Shown here piece after piece: positions 1 through 5,733 of a stretch of 13,888 nt of DNA. The stretch spans positions 1-13,888 of the forward strand of contig CAIYTJ010000564.1 of the NCBI GenBank assembly GCA_903929065.1. Direction: 5' to 3'. Made by a program: the position numbers and the translations under genes. The stretch is from an uncultured Bacteroidales bacterium. GTDB taxonomy: Bacteria > Bacteroidota > Bacteroidia > Bacteroidales > Paludibacteraceae. The notes beneath the pieces were generated by a model. It made no database searches, was not told the origin of the DNA, and saw nothing but the letters and a program-made list of their open reading frames with translations. Each line of letters starts with the position of its first letter. Position 1 is the stretch's first letter.

Positions 1-122
1 CTTTAAAGTACATTCTAAATGGTATAATTTTTTATTATGGAGCACAATTTATTATTATGGTATTTGTGATTTTAAGTAGCATGTATGTGATGTTATTAGA
101 TGATTTAAAATTAAAAAAATAA
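1..122 (+). CDS. C-terminal fragment of a membrane protein (5' truncated by window edge)
   Basis: An open frame with no start runs in from the left edge (first full codon at base 3) and ends at TAA 120-122, giving about 39 residues. The fragment is strongly hydrophobic, with a probable transmembrane stretch (YGAQFIIMVFVILSSMYVML) followed by a short charged end, LDDLKLKK. This suggests the last helix and cytoplasmic tail of an integral membrane protein. Its base composition matches the AT-rich genes that follow, and the next start codon is 43 bases downstream, so it may belong to the same transcript. The family cannot be recognised from so little sequence, and a chance open frame in AT-rich DNA is not excluded. 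Confidence 0.5.
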   Translation, partial: LKYILNGIIFYYGAQFIIMVFVILSSMYVMLLDDLKLKK

Positions 123-165
123 AATGCGTATAGTAACATAAGAATAATTAATAAAAAAAACAAAT

Positions 166-600
166 ATGATTAAGACAGTAATTGTAGATTCTGGAGGGGG
201 AAATATTGGTAAAAGTAGTGCAATCAAGCAAGTTTATGAAGAAATTAAAAGAAGATATCCCCAACTTCTAAAACTTAGACCCACGACTGGAGGAGAAGAT
301 ATAAATGCGTTGCTTAACATCAACGGGGTCATTGTTGGAATTGAAAGTCAAGGTGACCCAAACTCCCGCATGTATGATTCTTTAAAAGACTTTGTGGCTC
401 AAAATTGTGATATTATAGTTTGTACCTGTAGAACAAAAAGTGATACAATAGCATCTGTGAGAGAATTAGAAAGCAATCATGGTTATCGATTAATTTTTGC
501 ACAACACTATATTAATGCATCTGTAAAAGATTATCTTAATGTTCTTTATGCTAAAGGTATTGTTCAAATTATTGATGAAATTATGAATGGAACCTTATGA
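166..600 (+). CDS. Small P-loop NTPase-like protein with GIESQGDPNSR motif
   Basis: A protein of 144 residues with no signal peptide or membrane segment, so probably cytoplasmic. Residues 4-17 (TVIVDSGGGNIGKS) form a beta strand followed by a Walker A loop fitting GxxxxGKS, with Lys16 and Ser17 as the phosphate-binding pair. A second hydrophobic strand leads into GIESQGDPNSR (residues 58-68), whose Asp64 could act as a Walker B-like or switch residue. A third strand, CDIIVCTCRT (81-90), follows. It is much shorter than ParA or other large P-loop ATPases and resembles a compact family usually left as hypothetical. The start is preceded by an A-rich leader with no Shine-Dalgarno motif, as is usual in Bacteroidota. 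The SinR-like and two-TM genes follow in the same orientation after an 79-base gap. NTP binding is well supported by motif; the biological role is unknown. Confidence 0.75.
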   Translation: MIKTVIVDSGGGNIGKSSAIKQVYEEIKRRYPQLLKLRPTTGGEDINALLNINGVIVGIESQGDPNSRMYDSLKDFVAQNCDIIVCTCRTKSDTIASVRELESNHGYRLIFAQHYINASVKDYLNVLYAKGIVQIIDEIMNGTL

Positions 601-679
601 AACAATAAATGTAAATTAAAATAACACACTAGATCAATTTAATATTGAAAGATTAAGCAACAAGAAAATTTGAAAACTA

Positions 680-949
680 ATGACAACATACATTGTAACA
701 TTTGAAGTTAATGATATAGGCAGAAAATCAAAAGTTTATGAAAAACTTAAAGAATTTCGATACTATTGTCCGATACATGAGAATGCCTGGGCCATTCAGA
801 CTGATAAAAAATCGACTGATATAAGAGATTCTATTACTATGGTTATGGCAGCAGATGATAGAATATTTGTTATTAGAACCGGCACAGAAGCAGCATGGCT
901 TAATGCTTATAGTAATGAACATACCGAATGGTTAAAAAAATACTTGTAA
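680..949 (+). CDS. SinR-family protein with Cas2-like ferredoxin fold
   Basis: A protein of 89 residues. The pattern MTTYIVTFEVN, then an amphipathic helix (SKVYEKLKEF), then ENAWAIQTD, a helix with IRDSI, RIFVIRTGTEAAW and a terminal WLKKYL matches the small proteins annotated in databases as 'SinR family'. That family has a Cas2-like ferredoxin fold and is unrelated to Bacillus SinR. The length and the closing AAW...WLKxxL pattern agree with that family. In Cas2 relatives an N-terminal Asp after strand 1 supports nuclease activity; here the equivalent region reads FEVND, so catalysis is uncertain. The gene ends one base before the next start codon, which implies translational coupling with the two-TM protein. 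There is no CRISPR array or cas1 nearby, so a role in spacer acquisition is unlikely. The family assignment is by remembered sequence pattern. Confidence 0.75.
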   Translation: MTTYIVTFEVNDIGRKSKVYEKLKEFRYYCPIHENAWAIQTDKKSTDIRDSITMVMAADDRIFVIRTGTEAAWLNAYSNEHTEWLKKYL

Positions 950-950
950 T

Positions 951-1391
951 ATGGCAAAGAATACTAGCTCCGAAAAAACCTTAATCAGGGTAAGACGTGG
1001 CAGAGTGGACTCTGTCGATCTTTATGAAGTAAAAGAAAATGAATTAGAGCTTTTGGAAAATGGAGAATCAACAGGGCTTCAATTAAACTTCTCAATATTT
1101 CTTTTATCAATTGCTTTTTCAAGCATTATTACTCTTTGCACAGCAACATTTACAGAGCCAATTCTACAAACAACATTTCTTCTTGTGAGTATTATTGGGA
1201 TTTTACTTGGACTTTATTTATTGCTAATATGGTGGAAAGGACGTAAATCTATCAAAAAAGTGATTCTGACAATTAAAAATAGAATTAAGCCTGATTTAAT
1301 TGATGAAGGTGAAGAACAGGTTGAAGTTGAAGTTGTAAAAAACACAAGTACACAAAGTCTTTACACAGGAATCATTAAGCCAGAAGGATAA
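951..1391 (+). CDS. Two-transmembrane protein coupled to the SinR-like gene
   Basis: A protein of 146 residues with no cleavable signal peptide. A soluble N-terminal part (1-44) contains RVRRGRVDSVDLYEVKENEL. Two predicted membrane helices follow, at about 46-66 (NFSIFLLSIAFSSIITLCTA) and 74-95 (ending in LLIWW), separated by only about seven residues, so both ends should lie on the same, probably cytoplasmic, side. After a basic patch (KGRKSIKK) the C-terminal tail is charged and contains EEQVEVEVVKNT. It starts one base after the SinR-like stop codon (TAATATG), so the two are almost certainly co-translated. Two-TM partners of small soluble sensor-like proteins are common in defence and signalling pairs, but no effector domain is visible here. 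The biochemical function is unknown. Confidence 0.75.
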   Translation: MAKNTSSEKTLIRVRRGRVDSVDLYEVKENELELLENGESTGLQLNFSIFLLSIAFSSIITLCTATFTEPILQTTFLLVSIIGILLGLYLLLIWWKGRKSIKKVILTIKNRIKPDLIDEGEEQVEVEVVKNTSTQSLYTGIIKPEG

Positions 1392-1442
1392 TTATATATT
1401 CCTCAATATGCTGTGGTTTTGTAACTAGCTCTCAGCTCATTT

Positions 1443-1455
1443 GGGTTTGTAACCC
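1443..1455. repeat. Short inverted repeat between modules
   Basis: The 117-base gap between the two-TM gene and the lipoprotein gene holds no supportable gene. Its only visible structure is GGGTT-TGT-AACCC, a 5-bp stem with a three-base loop. There is no following T-run, so it is a weak terminator candidate. It may instead be a degenerate copy of the palindromic repeats seen further on. It lies where AT-rich DNA gives way to the more balanced lysis-like cassette. Confidence 0.3.
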
Positions 1456-1508
1456 CTGTGAAAAGACAAGACACTTATTCAAATTACTAACCTTAAAAAT
1501 ACATTATT

Positions 1509-1961
1509 ATGAAGAAACCCAACTTATCACGCTACATCCATAACCTGACGATGCTCATCGTCCTGCTTTCGTTTGCTGCCTGTGCCACCATTTCCTCGTT
1601 CGACCAGTATGCCTACACCCGGACAACTTCGCTGAAAGTGGATGCGCTCAATACCATGAGCCTGGCAACCGAAGATTATACTACTAATGAAAAGACCGTG
1701 CAGGAACTGCAGACCAACCTGCAAAAAGTGTATGAATACGAGAAGAACCGTCCGAAAAATGAAATCACTCTCCAACTATGGGATAAACTCTTAGATACCA
1801 ACGGTCATCTATTAGGCGGATTTATCAGGAGATGGCAAAATGAAAAGAAATTGAATGCGGTGTTTGTTCAGGAAGAAAAGAAAATAGTGGGGGAGGCTTT
1901 CGATCAGATTGTCGGGCTGGAAAGCCATAAAATAAAATCATCCGATATAAAAAGTAATTAA
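1509..1961 (+). CDS. Putative lipoprotein, first gene of the lysis-like cassette
   Basis: A protein of 150 residues with a lipoprotein-type signal sequence: basic start (MKKPNLSR), hydrophobic core (LTMLIVLLSFAA) and a lipobox-like SFAAC with Cys25 as the expected lipidated residue. Phe at -3 is tolerable but not classical. The mature part looks mainly helical (residues 45-110 are rich in Gln, Glu, Lys and Leu, such as VQELQTNLQKVYEYEKN) and has no enzyme motif that I recognise. A small lipoprotein in a cassette with a holin-like protein and an M15 peptidase could fill the place of an outer-membrane spanin. That is inference from position, since spanins are not recognisable by motif. The next gene starts 12 bases downstream, so the two are probably one operon. 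Codon use is visibly less AT-rich than in the preceding genes. Confidence 0.7.
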   Translation: MKKPNLSRYIHNLTMLIVLLSFAACATISSFDQYAYTRTTSLKVDALNTMSLATEDYTTNEKTVQELQTNLQKVYEYEKNRPKNEITLQLWDKLLDTNGHLLGGFIRRWQNEKKLNAVFVQEEKKIVGEAFDQIVGLESHKIKSSDIKSN

Positions 1962-1973
1962 TATCAAACGAAT

Positions 1974-2300
1974 ATGGGAAACATAGATTTTCAAGCCGTA
2001 TTGGCTACCCTCAAAGAAGGAGTAACCGGCCTTGCCACCGCAACCGTTCAAAATTACGTGAACGAAGCTAAAGCCGATGGACTTAACCTGGTTGAGAGTT
2101 TGAAAACAGATATTCAAACCTGGGGACAAGACCTGGTAGCCGGTAAAATGTCGGCCGCAGACGTGGAATTTTTGGTTATGGCCAAAAAAGAACTTATCGA
2201 AATGAATGCGCTGAAACAAGCCGGACTGGGTTTGATTAAAGTAGACGAATTCAAAAACAGCCTGCTGCAACTCGTTGTCAAAACGTTGACCAGTTTATAG
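1974..2300 (+). CDS. Small helical protein of unknown function
   Basis: A protein of 108 residues with no signal peptide and no clear membrane helix. The sequence is rich in Ala, Leu, Lys and Val and predicted almost wholly helical, with amphipathic stretches around 14-50 and 60-105. I recognise no catalytic motif or named family. Its position between a lipoprotein and a holin-like gene suggests a role in the same process. The stop codon TAG (2298-2300) is the first triplet of the second unit of a heptamer repeat array, so the last codons and stop are shared with repeat DNA. The ending LTSL may therefore not be the ancestral C-terminus. Confidence 0.65.
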   Translation: MGNIDFQAVLATLKEGVTGLATATVQNYVNEAKADGLNLVESLKTDIQTWGQDLVAGKMSAADVEFLVMAKKELIEMNALKQAGLGLIKVDEFKNSLLQLVVKTLTSL

Positions 2301-2339
2301 TTTATAGTTGACAGTTTATAGTTGACAGTTTAAAGTTCT
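2291..2339. repeat. Heptamer tandem array, consensus (C/T)AGTT(T/G)A
   Basis: Seven consecutive 7-bp units can be read directly: CAGTTTA, TAGTTTA, TAGTTGA, CAGTTTA, TAGTTGA, CAGTTTA, AAGTTCT. The array straddles the stop codon of the upstream gene. Because the period is seven, the reading frame rotates from unit to unit, so the TAG and TGA triplets block all forward frames. Related arrays are at 2529-2563, 3340-3367 and 3847-3881. Confidence 0.85.
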
Positions 2340-2362
2340 GGTAAATTGAGCAGTCAATTAAA

Positions 2363-2447
2363 TAAGTCCGAAGGACTTAAATCTTAATAACCGTGGGTGC
2401 AACCCACGGAATATAAAATCACAAAGTTGGAACCCCGAAGTGGGTTC
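2363..2447. repeat. Cluster of three intergenic hairpins (REP-like)
   Basis: Three inverted repeats follow one another. TAAGTCC/GGACTTA (2363-2379) has loop GAA. CCGTGGGT/ACCCACGG (2391-2409) has loop GCA. GAACCC/GGGTTC (2430-2447) has a six-base loop. Their GC-rich stems stand out in AT-rich spacer, and there is no T-run after any of them. They resemble dispersed palindromic intergenic repeats typical of Bacteroidota. They may act as transcript-end or mRNA-stability structures; that role is inference. The rest of the 264-base gap holds the heptamer arrays and no convincing gene. Confidence 0.7.
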
Positions 2448-2528
2448 AACAAATAAATAATAATAAAAATGAATCAATTGTCTTTACTCTTGGTTCTCCC
2501 TCAAAGCGGGATGTTCGTTTCACTACCA

Positions 2529-2563
2529 TTGGCTCTTGGTTCTAATATCTAATATCTATAAAA
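2529..2563. repeat. Heptamer array directly upstream of the holin-like gene
   Basis: Units TTGGCTC, TTGGTTC, TAATATC, TAATATC and TATAAAA run with a strict 7-bp period and end one base before the start codon at 2565. A similar, less regular run (TTTACTC, TTGGTTC, TCCCTCA) lies at 2483-2503. Unlike the other arrays, this one sits at a 5' end, so it could influence initiation of the holin-like gene by spacing. Confidence 0.7.
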
Positions 2564-2564
2564 A

Positions 2565-2798
2565 ATGAAAAAGAAATCGGAATTTGGAAAAATAAGCGGT
2601 GTTGATTTACTCAATGCGCTTTACCATGCGTTGGTGGCAGTCATATTTCCTTTCCTGGCTTATTTAAACAAGGGCGTATTGCCTGAAACCCGTCAGGAAT
2701 GGATCATTATGATAGGTGTGTTTCTAAGTGCTTTTTTTGGTTCGCTTCTCAAACGTGGCGTAACAAACTCAAATGGTCAACTATTTAAAAGAGAGTGA
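2565..2798 (+). CDS. Holin-like small two-transmembrane protein
   Basis: A protein of 77 residues with a basic N-terminus (MKKKSEFGKISG), two hydrophobic segments at about 14-33 (LLNALYHALVAVIFPFLAYL) and 46-64 (WIIMIGVFLSAFFGSLLKRG), and a charged C-terminal tail (GQLFKRE). Small size, two helices and charged ends are typical of class II phage holins, which form inner-membrane lesions that let a cytoplasmic endolysin reach the cell wall. The signal-less M15 peptidase gene about 115 bases downstream is the natural partner and the main reason for the call. No sequence motif is specific for holins, so an unrelated small membrane protein remains possible. The start is directly preceded by an A-run and a heptamer array. 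Confidence 0.65.
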   Translation: MKKKSEFGKISGVDLLNALYHALVAVIFPFLAYLNKGVLPETRQEWIIMIGVFLSAFFGSLLKRGVTNSNGQLFKRE

Positions 2799-2800
2799 TA

Positions 2801-2902
2801 AAAGCCCCCTAACCCCCTAAAGGGGGAATAGAGAAATGTAAAAAGTGTTTAATAACTTGTAGACAAAGTCAGTAAGTCCCCCTTCGGGGGATTTCAGGGG
2901 CC
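2801..2902. repeat. Composite palindromic intergenic element
   Basis: The gap between the holin-like and M15 genes contains CCCCC-TAAA-GGGGG (2813-2826) at one end and TCCCCC-TTC-GGGGGA (2877-2891) at the other. Outer arms GCCCCCT (2804-2810) and AGGGGCC (2896-2902) are imperfectly complementary, so the unit can also fold as one larger structure. C- and G-runs of this kind form a common dispersed element between genes in Bacteroidota. No coding potential is seen in it. Confidence 0.75.
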
Positions 2903-2912
2903 ATAATATTAT

Positions 2913-3353
2913 ATGAATTTATCTAAGAATTTCACTCTCGCCGAACTTACTGCCACCAGTTCCCATCTCCCCAATGTTCCTTCGGAAAAGGAAATAACAA
3001 ACCTCACTGCATTGGTTCAAAACGTACTGCAACCGGCCCGCGACCTGTTGGGAAAACCTATTCATGTTACATCGGGCTTCCGTTCAATAGCTGTAAATAA
3101 AGAACAAGGCGGCACTATGAAACCTCTTTCGCAACACTGCTTTGGTGAAGCTGTCGACCTGGAAGTAATAGATAACGCAGCTCTTTTCCACCTTATCTGC
3201 ACCCACCTCCCTTACGACCAACTGATATGGGAAGGCGGCAATGAACTCCAACCCGACTGGATACATGTGAGCTATAAAGCATTTCGCAACAGGAAACAAG
3301 TGCTGAGAATGACGGTGGTAAAGGGGAAGAAGAAGTATTCAGTGATCAGTTGA
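2913..3353 (+). CDS. Peptidase M15 family zinc peptidase (endolysin-like)
   Basis: A protein of 146 residues without a signal peptide, matching the short M15 metallopeptidases (D-Ala-D-Ala carboxypeptidase/L-Ala-D-Glu endopeptidase type) that cut peptidoglycan stem peptides. The zinc site is visible: SQHCFGEAVDLEV supplies His75 and Asp82 (HxxxxxxD), and DWIHVSY supplies His118, with Asp115 as the likely catalytic base. The upstream ITSGFRS-type strand appears as HVTSGFRS, and the start FTLAELTAT is typical of the phage-related subgroup. Absence of an export signal fits a cytoplasmic endolysin released by the holin-like protein upstream. Phage lysis genes and the M15 enzyme of type 10 secretion systems share this family. 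The stop codon TGA (3351-3353) lies inside a heptamer repeat, and the last few residues are repeat-encoded. Family assignment is firm; cleavage specificity is not determined. Confidence 0.9.
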   Translation: MNLSKNFTLAELTATSSHLPNVPSEKEITNLTALVQNVLQPARDLLGKPIHVTSGFRSIAVNKEQGGTMKPLSQHCFGEAVDLEVIDNAALFHLICTHLPYDQLIWEGGNELQPDWIHVSYKAFRNRKQVLRMTVVKGKKKYSVIS

Positions 3354-3367
3354 CAGTTAGCAGTTTG
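3340..3367. repeat. Heptamer array CAGTNNN at the 3' end of the M15 gene
   Basis: Four tandem 7-bp units are CAGTGAT, CAGTTGA, CAGTTAG and CAGTTTG. The TGA of the second unit is the stop codon of the peptidase gene. The sequence is close to that of the array at 2291-2339. The following stretch to 3409 is AT-rich leader with no further gene. Confidence 0.8.
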
Positions 3368-3409
3368 CCAATAACCAAATACACAACTCAATAACAAATA
3401 AAAATACAT

Positions 3410-3853
3410 ATGAAACAACTTTTCTTAATTCTTTGCTTGATGGCCTTGGTTCCATTAAGTACCACTGCCCAAAACATGGTCAGTTATGCCTACGACTATG
3501 CCGGAAACCGTATTTCGCGGAGAGTAGTGCTATTAAATAGTAATCCGACCCACGTAAAAAAGGACACCACCGCTGTGGCAGCTCCTCCTGTAGTTGACCA
3601 GTTGGGTGATAGGAAAATTACGATTTATCCCAATCCTACTAAAGGAGCTTTGGCTGTTGACATATCAGGCGGAGATGCAAACGACAAACTAAATATTATC
3701 TTATTCAGTCCGCAAGGAACCGTGCTGCAAAGCAAACCGGTAGTGAGCGGAACCACTCCGTTAGAAATGACGGATTATCCGGTTGGGTGGTATATACTGC
3801 GTATCACAGCCGGAGAAAAACTAACGGAATTCAAAATCATTAAAACCAATTGA
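3410..3853 (+). CDS. Small secreted protein: one YD motif plus T9SS type A sorting domain
   Basis: A protein of 147 residues. A Sec signal peptide (MKQLFLILCLMALVPLSTTA, cleavage after Ala20) is followed at once by SYAYDYAGNRISRRVV (25-40), a single YD/Rhs-type repeat. A Pro- and Val-rich linker follows. Residues 69-147 form a T9SS type A C-terminal sorting domain: ITIYPNPTKGALAVDI, then a beta-rich stretch, then DYPVGWYILRI and the final FKIIK. That domain directs passage through the outer membrane by the type IX system and is then normally removed or used for surface attachment. With only about 45 residues between signal and sorting domain there is no room for a catalytic domain. It may be a relic of a larger YD-repeat protein or a small accessory to the Rhs protein encoded 1.9 kb downstream. 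The stop lies within a heptamer repeat. Confidence 0.8.
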   Translation: MKQLFLILCLMALVPLSTTAQNMVSYAYDYAGNRISRRVVLLNSNPTHVKKDTTAVAAPPVVDQLGDRKITIYPNPTKGALAVDISGGDANDKLNIILFSPQGTVLQSKPVVSGTTPLEMTDYPVGWYILRITAGEKLTEFKIIKTN

Positions 3854-3881
3854 TAATTCATAATTAATAACTCATAATACA
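3847..3881. repeat. Heptamer array, consensus TAATTCA, at a gene 3' end
   Basis: Units CAATTGA, TAATTCA, TAATTAA, TAACTCA and TAATACA run with a 7-bp period between the T9SS-sorted gene and the LTxxQ gene. The TGA ending the first unit is the stop codon of the upstream gene. The unit differs from the CAGTTGA type, but period and placement are the same. Confidence 0.75.
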
Positions 3882-3889
3882 GACATCGT

Positions 3890-4264
3890 ATGAAAACACC
3901 AAAAATCATTATGGCCTGCATGGCCATCACATTGTGTACAAATTTATTATTTGCAGTACAGCCAAATAAGGTTGACGCGGCTACGATTGCAAGAAAAATG
4001 GTTGCAAAACTAAGTAAGGATATTACGTTAACAGATAGCCAAAAAGTGTATGTTTTAAACAAAGCTACTGATTTTCATACCAAAACTCAGAATGCAAATT
4101 CAAAAACTGATATTAGAGAGAGAAATAATTTGAAAAAACAAGCTTTTGAGTCTTACAGAAATATATTAGACTCTGTACTGACAACAGACCAAAAAAATAA
4201 ATTGTTGTCAAAACAAACCGAACAAATGAACAAAATCATCAATAAACATAAATCAAATAAATAA
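3890..4264 (+). CDS. Secreted LTxxQ-motif protein (Spy/CpxP-like)
   Basis: A protein of 124 residues with a Sec signal peptide (hydrophobic core IIMACMAITLCTNLLFA; cleavage near residue 22). The mature part is helical and charged. It has two LTxxQ motifs, LTDSQ (47-51) and LTTDQ (97-101), each beginning a helix, with a basic end (INKHKSNK). Paired LTxxQ motifs are the signature of the Spy/CpxP group of periplasmic chaperones and envelope-stress proteins, and similar small proteins are common in Bacteroidota. Here it lies eight bases or fewer from the fibre gene and in a row of exported proteins, so a chaperone role for the surface or Rhs proteins in the periplasm is plausible. The motif match is real, but the overall similarity to Spy is too low to name a gene. 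Confidence 0.6.
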   Translation: MKTPKIIMACMAITLCTNLLFAVQPNKVDAATIARKMVAKLSKDITLTDSQKVYVLNKATDFHTKTQNANSKTDIRERNNLKKQAFESYRNILDSVLTTDQKNKLLSKQTEQMNKIINKHKSNK

Positions 4265-4271
4265 GAAAGTC

Positions 4272-5639
4272 ATGAAAACAGCATTAAAAATATTATACAT
4301 TTCATCTATTCTATTTTTCTTTTCATTTCGGTCAGCAGCTCAATCATCAGATGTTATGTATGATCCGGGCAATTTAAGTGGAAGTTTAGAACTTAACACA
4401 GATGATTATGGAGATGATGTATATTATGAATGGGAAATTAATACGAATTCAAATAAGCCTTTAAAGATTTCATATACAACAGGGACAGAATATGAATGTG
4501 ATTATTTATACATTTATGCTAAAGATAATTATGGTAACTACACATTTGTAACCGCTGTATCCGGATATCAGTCGGGTACAATTTCCACTTTAATTCCTTC
4601 CGGCAAGGCATTGATTGTATTTGTATCCGACGGTAGTTACAATTATTTTGATGATGACTCTCTTTTTGGATTTAATTTATCCTTTTCGCAGGACAATAGT
4701 TATTTAGTAAATAGTGATATGTCTGTCAGTGGAGATACTTATATAAACGGAAAACTGGGAATCGGGACAAGCAACGCACTAGAAAAATTACATGTTAACG
4801 GTGCTATCAGAGGAGGTTATGATGGGGGTGCATTGCAAGTAAGAACTAATTATGGTTCTGTTTTTATTGGACCTCAAAATGGAGCTGATTGGGCTCATTT
4901 TTATACGGATAAATCTAAATTCATCTTCAATAAACCAGTTTATACAATCACAGGTGAATTCACTTCATACGCCGGAGTAAATTTATCTCTACAAACCTAT
5001 GGAACTACTCGCATGACCATACTTAATAGCAATGGAAATGTGGGGATTGGAACAACAACTCCATATTCAAATTTACATGTAAAGGGGAAACAAATTATAG
5101 GAAGTGGTCCTCAAACCAGTATATTTGGTAATAGTTCTTTGCAAATACAAGAAAATGCAAATGTTGAAACATCATTAAGGCTATGGCAAAACGGTGTTGC
5201 GAACACAGTTTTAGGTAGCAAGCCTAACGATACAAAATTTTACATTACAAACGATTATTATGGAAGTGGACTCGGAGTTGCAAATCATTCAATAACATTA
5301 GATATAAACGGTAATGTAGGTATTGGTACCAACAGTCCCCAAAATATGCTCGATGTAAAAGGAACTATTCGAGCTATTGAAGTGAAAGTGGAAAGCGTAG
5401 ATAAATTTGCAGACTTTGTTTTTGAAAAAACGTACAGGCTACCTAAGCTTTCCGAAGTAAATAGCTTCATTCAAACAAATGGGCACTTGCCAAACATCCC
5501 TTCGGCAACCGAAGTGAAAGAAAACGGAATGAGTTTAGTGGATATGCAGGTTAAATTGCTTCAAAAAGTAGAGGAACTGACTCTGTATGTGATTGAGCAA
5601 CAAAAGCGAATCGAAATACTGGAGAAGAACCAAAAATAA
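4272..5639 (+). CDS. Exported CUB-like/GIGT-repeat fibre protein with C-terminal coiled coil
   Basis: A protein of 455 residues. The Sec signal peptide ends near Ala23 (FSFRSAAQ). Residues about 30-140 are CUB-like, with YYEWEIN, CDYLYIYAKD, a serine/glycine loop and FGFNLSFS resembling the beta-sandwich used in carbohydrate or protein binding. Three copies of a tail-fibre-like module follow at about 163, 256 and 348, each with (N)GxxGIGT..P...LHVKG or a close variant. The C-terminal block (FADFVFEKTYRLPKLSEV, HLPNIPSATEV, then MQVKLLQKVEELTLYVIEQQ) is a conserved Bacteroidota ending with a coiled coil, related in layout to phage fibre intramolecular-chaperone regions. It probably forms a trimeric surface or tail-like fibre. 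It lies 94 bases upstream of the Rhs gene and may help target the toxin. It has no T9SS sorting domain, so the route of surface display is unclear. Confidence 0.75.
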   Translation: MKTALKILYISSILFFFSFRSAAQSSDVMYDPGNLSGSLELNTDDYGDDVYYEWEINTNSNKPLKISYTTGTEYECDYLYIYAKDNYGNYTFVTAVSGYQSGTISTLIPSGKALIVFVSDGSYNYFDDDSLFGFNLSFSQDNSYLVNSDMSVSGDTYINGKLGIGTSNALEKLHVNGAIRGGYDGGALQVRTNYGSVFIGPQNGADWAHFYTDKSKFIFNKPVYTITGEFTSYAGVNLSLQTYGTTRMTILNSNGNVGIGTTTPYSNLHVKGKQIIGSGPQTSIFGNSSLQIQENANVETSLRLWQNGVANTVLGSKPNDTKFYITNDYYGSGLGVANHSITLDINGNVGIGTNSPQNMLDVKGTIRAIEVKVESVDKFADFVFEKTYRLPKLSEVNSFIQTNGHLPNIPSATEVKENGMSLVDMQVKLLQKVEELTLYVIEQQKRIEILEKNQK

Positions 5640-5664
5640 AAGCCTCTTCTAACAGCCTATCCTA

Positions 5665-5699
5665 TATTGAGAGGGTGACTCCCAGTCACCCCCTCAATA
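5665..5699. terminator. Long hairpin between the fibre and Rhs genes
   Basis: Arms 5665-5680 and 5684-5699 form a 16-bp stem (ATTGAGAGGGTGACT against AGTCACCCCCTCAAT in the inner part) with one A-C mismatch and loop CCC. It begins 26 bases after the fibre stop. There is no T-run, so it is not a classical intrinsic terminator. It could still attenuate transcription, protect the upstream mRNA end, or separate the giant Rhs gene from the preceding genes. Confidence 0.5.
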
Positions 5700-5733
5700 A
5701 CAATAACAACGGGTATTACAAAAATTATACAAT

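Noticed and set aside
680..1391. A Panoptes-type mCpol/2TM-beta defence pair or a CRISPR Cas2 locus.
   Set aside because: The 89-residue protein lacks a GGDD-like polymerase motif, and there is no cas1 and no repeat-spacer array. A looser sensor plus membrane partner reading was kept as a finding.
1392..1508. A Bacteroidota promoter (TAnnTTTG) ahead of the lipoprotein gene.
   Set aside because: I found no match to the -7 element with a suitably spaced -33 element here or before the other first genes.
2469..2552. A 27-codon open frame (MNQLSLLLVLPQSGMFVSLP...) upstream of the holin-like gene.
   Set aside because: It is built largely from the 7-bp repeat units (TTGGTTC, TAATATC) and ends inside them; no family resemblance.
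1509..3353. An intact prophage.
   Set aside because: Only lysis-type genes are present; no integrase, terminase, capsid or tail-structure genes and no att-like direct repeats were seen.
2291..3367. The similar heptamer arrays as attachment-site direct repeats bounding an element.
   Set aside because: The shared unit is only seven bases, repeated at several gene ends, and does not bound a coherent mobile unit.
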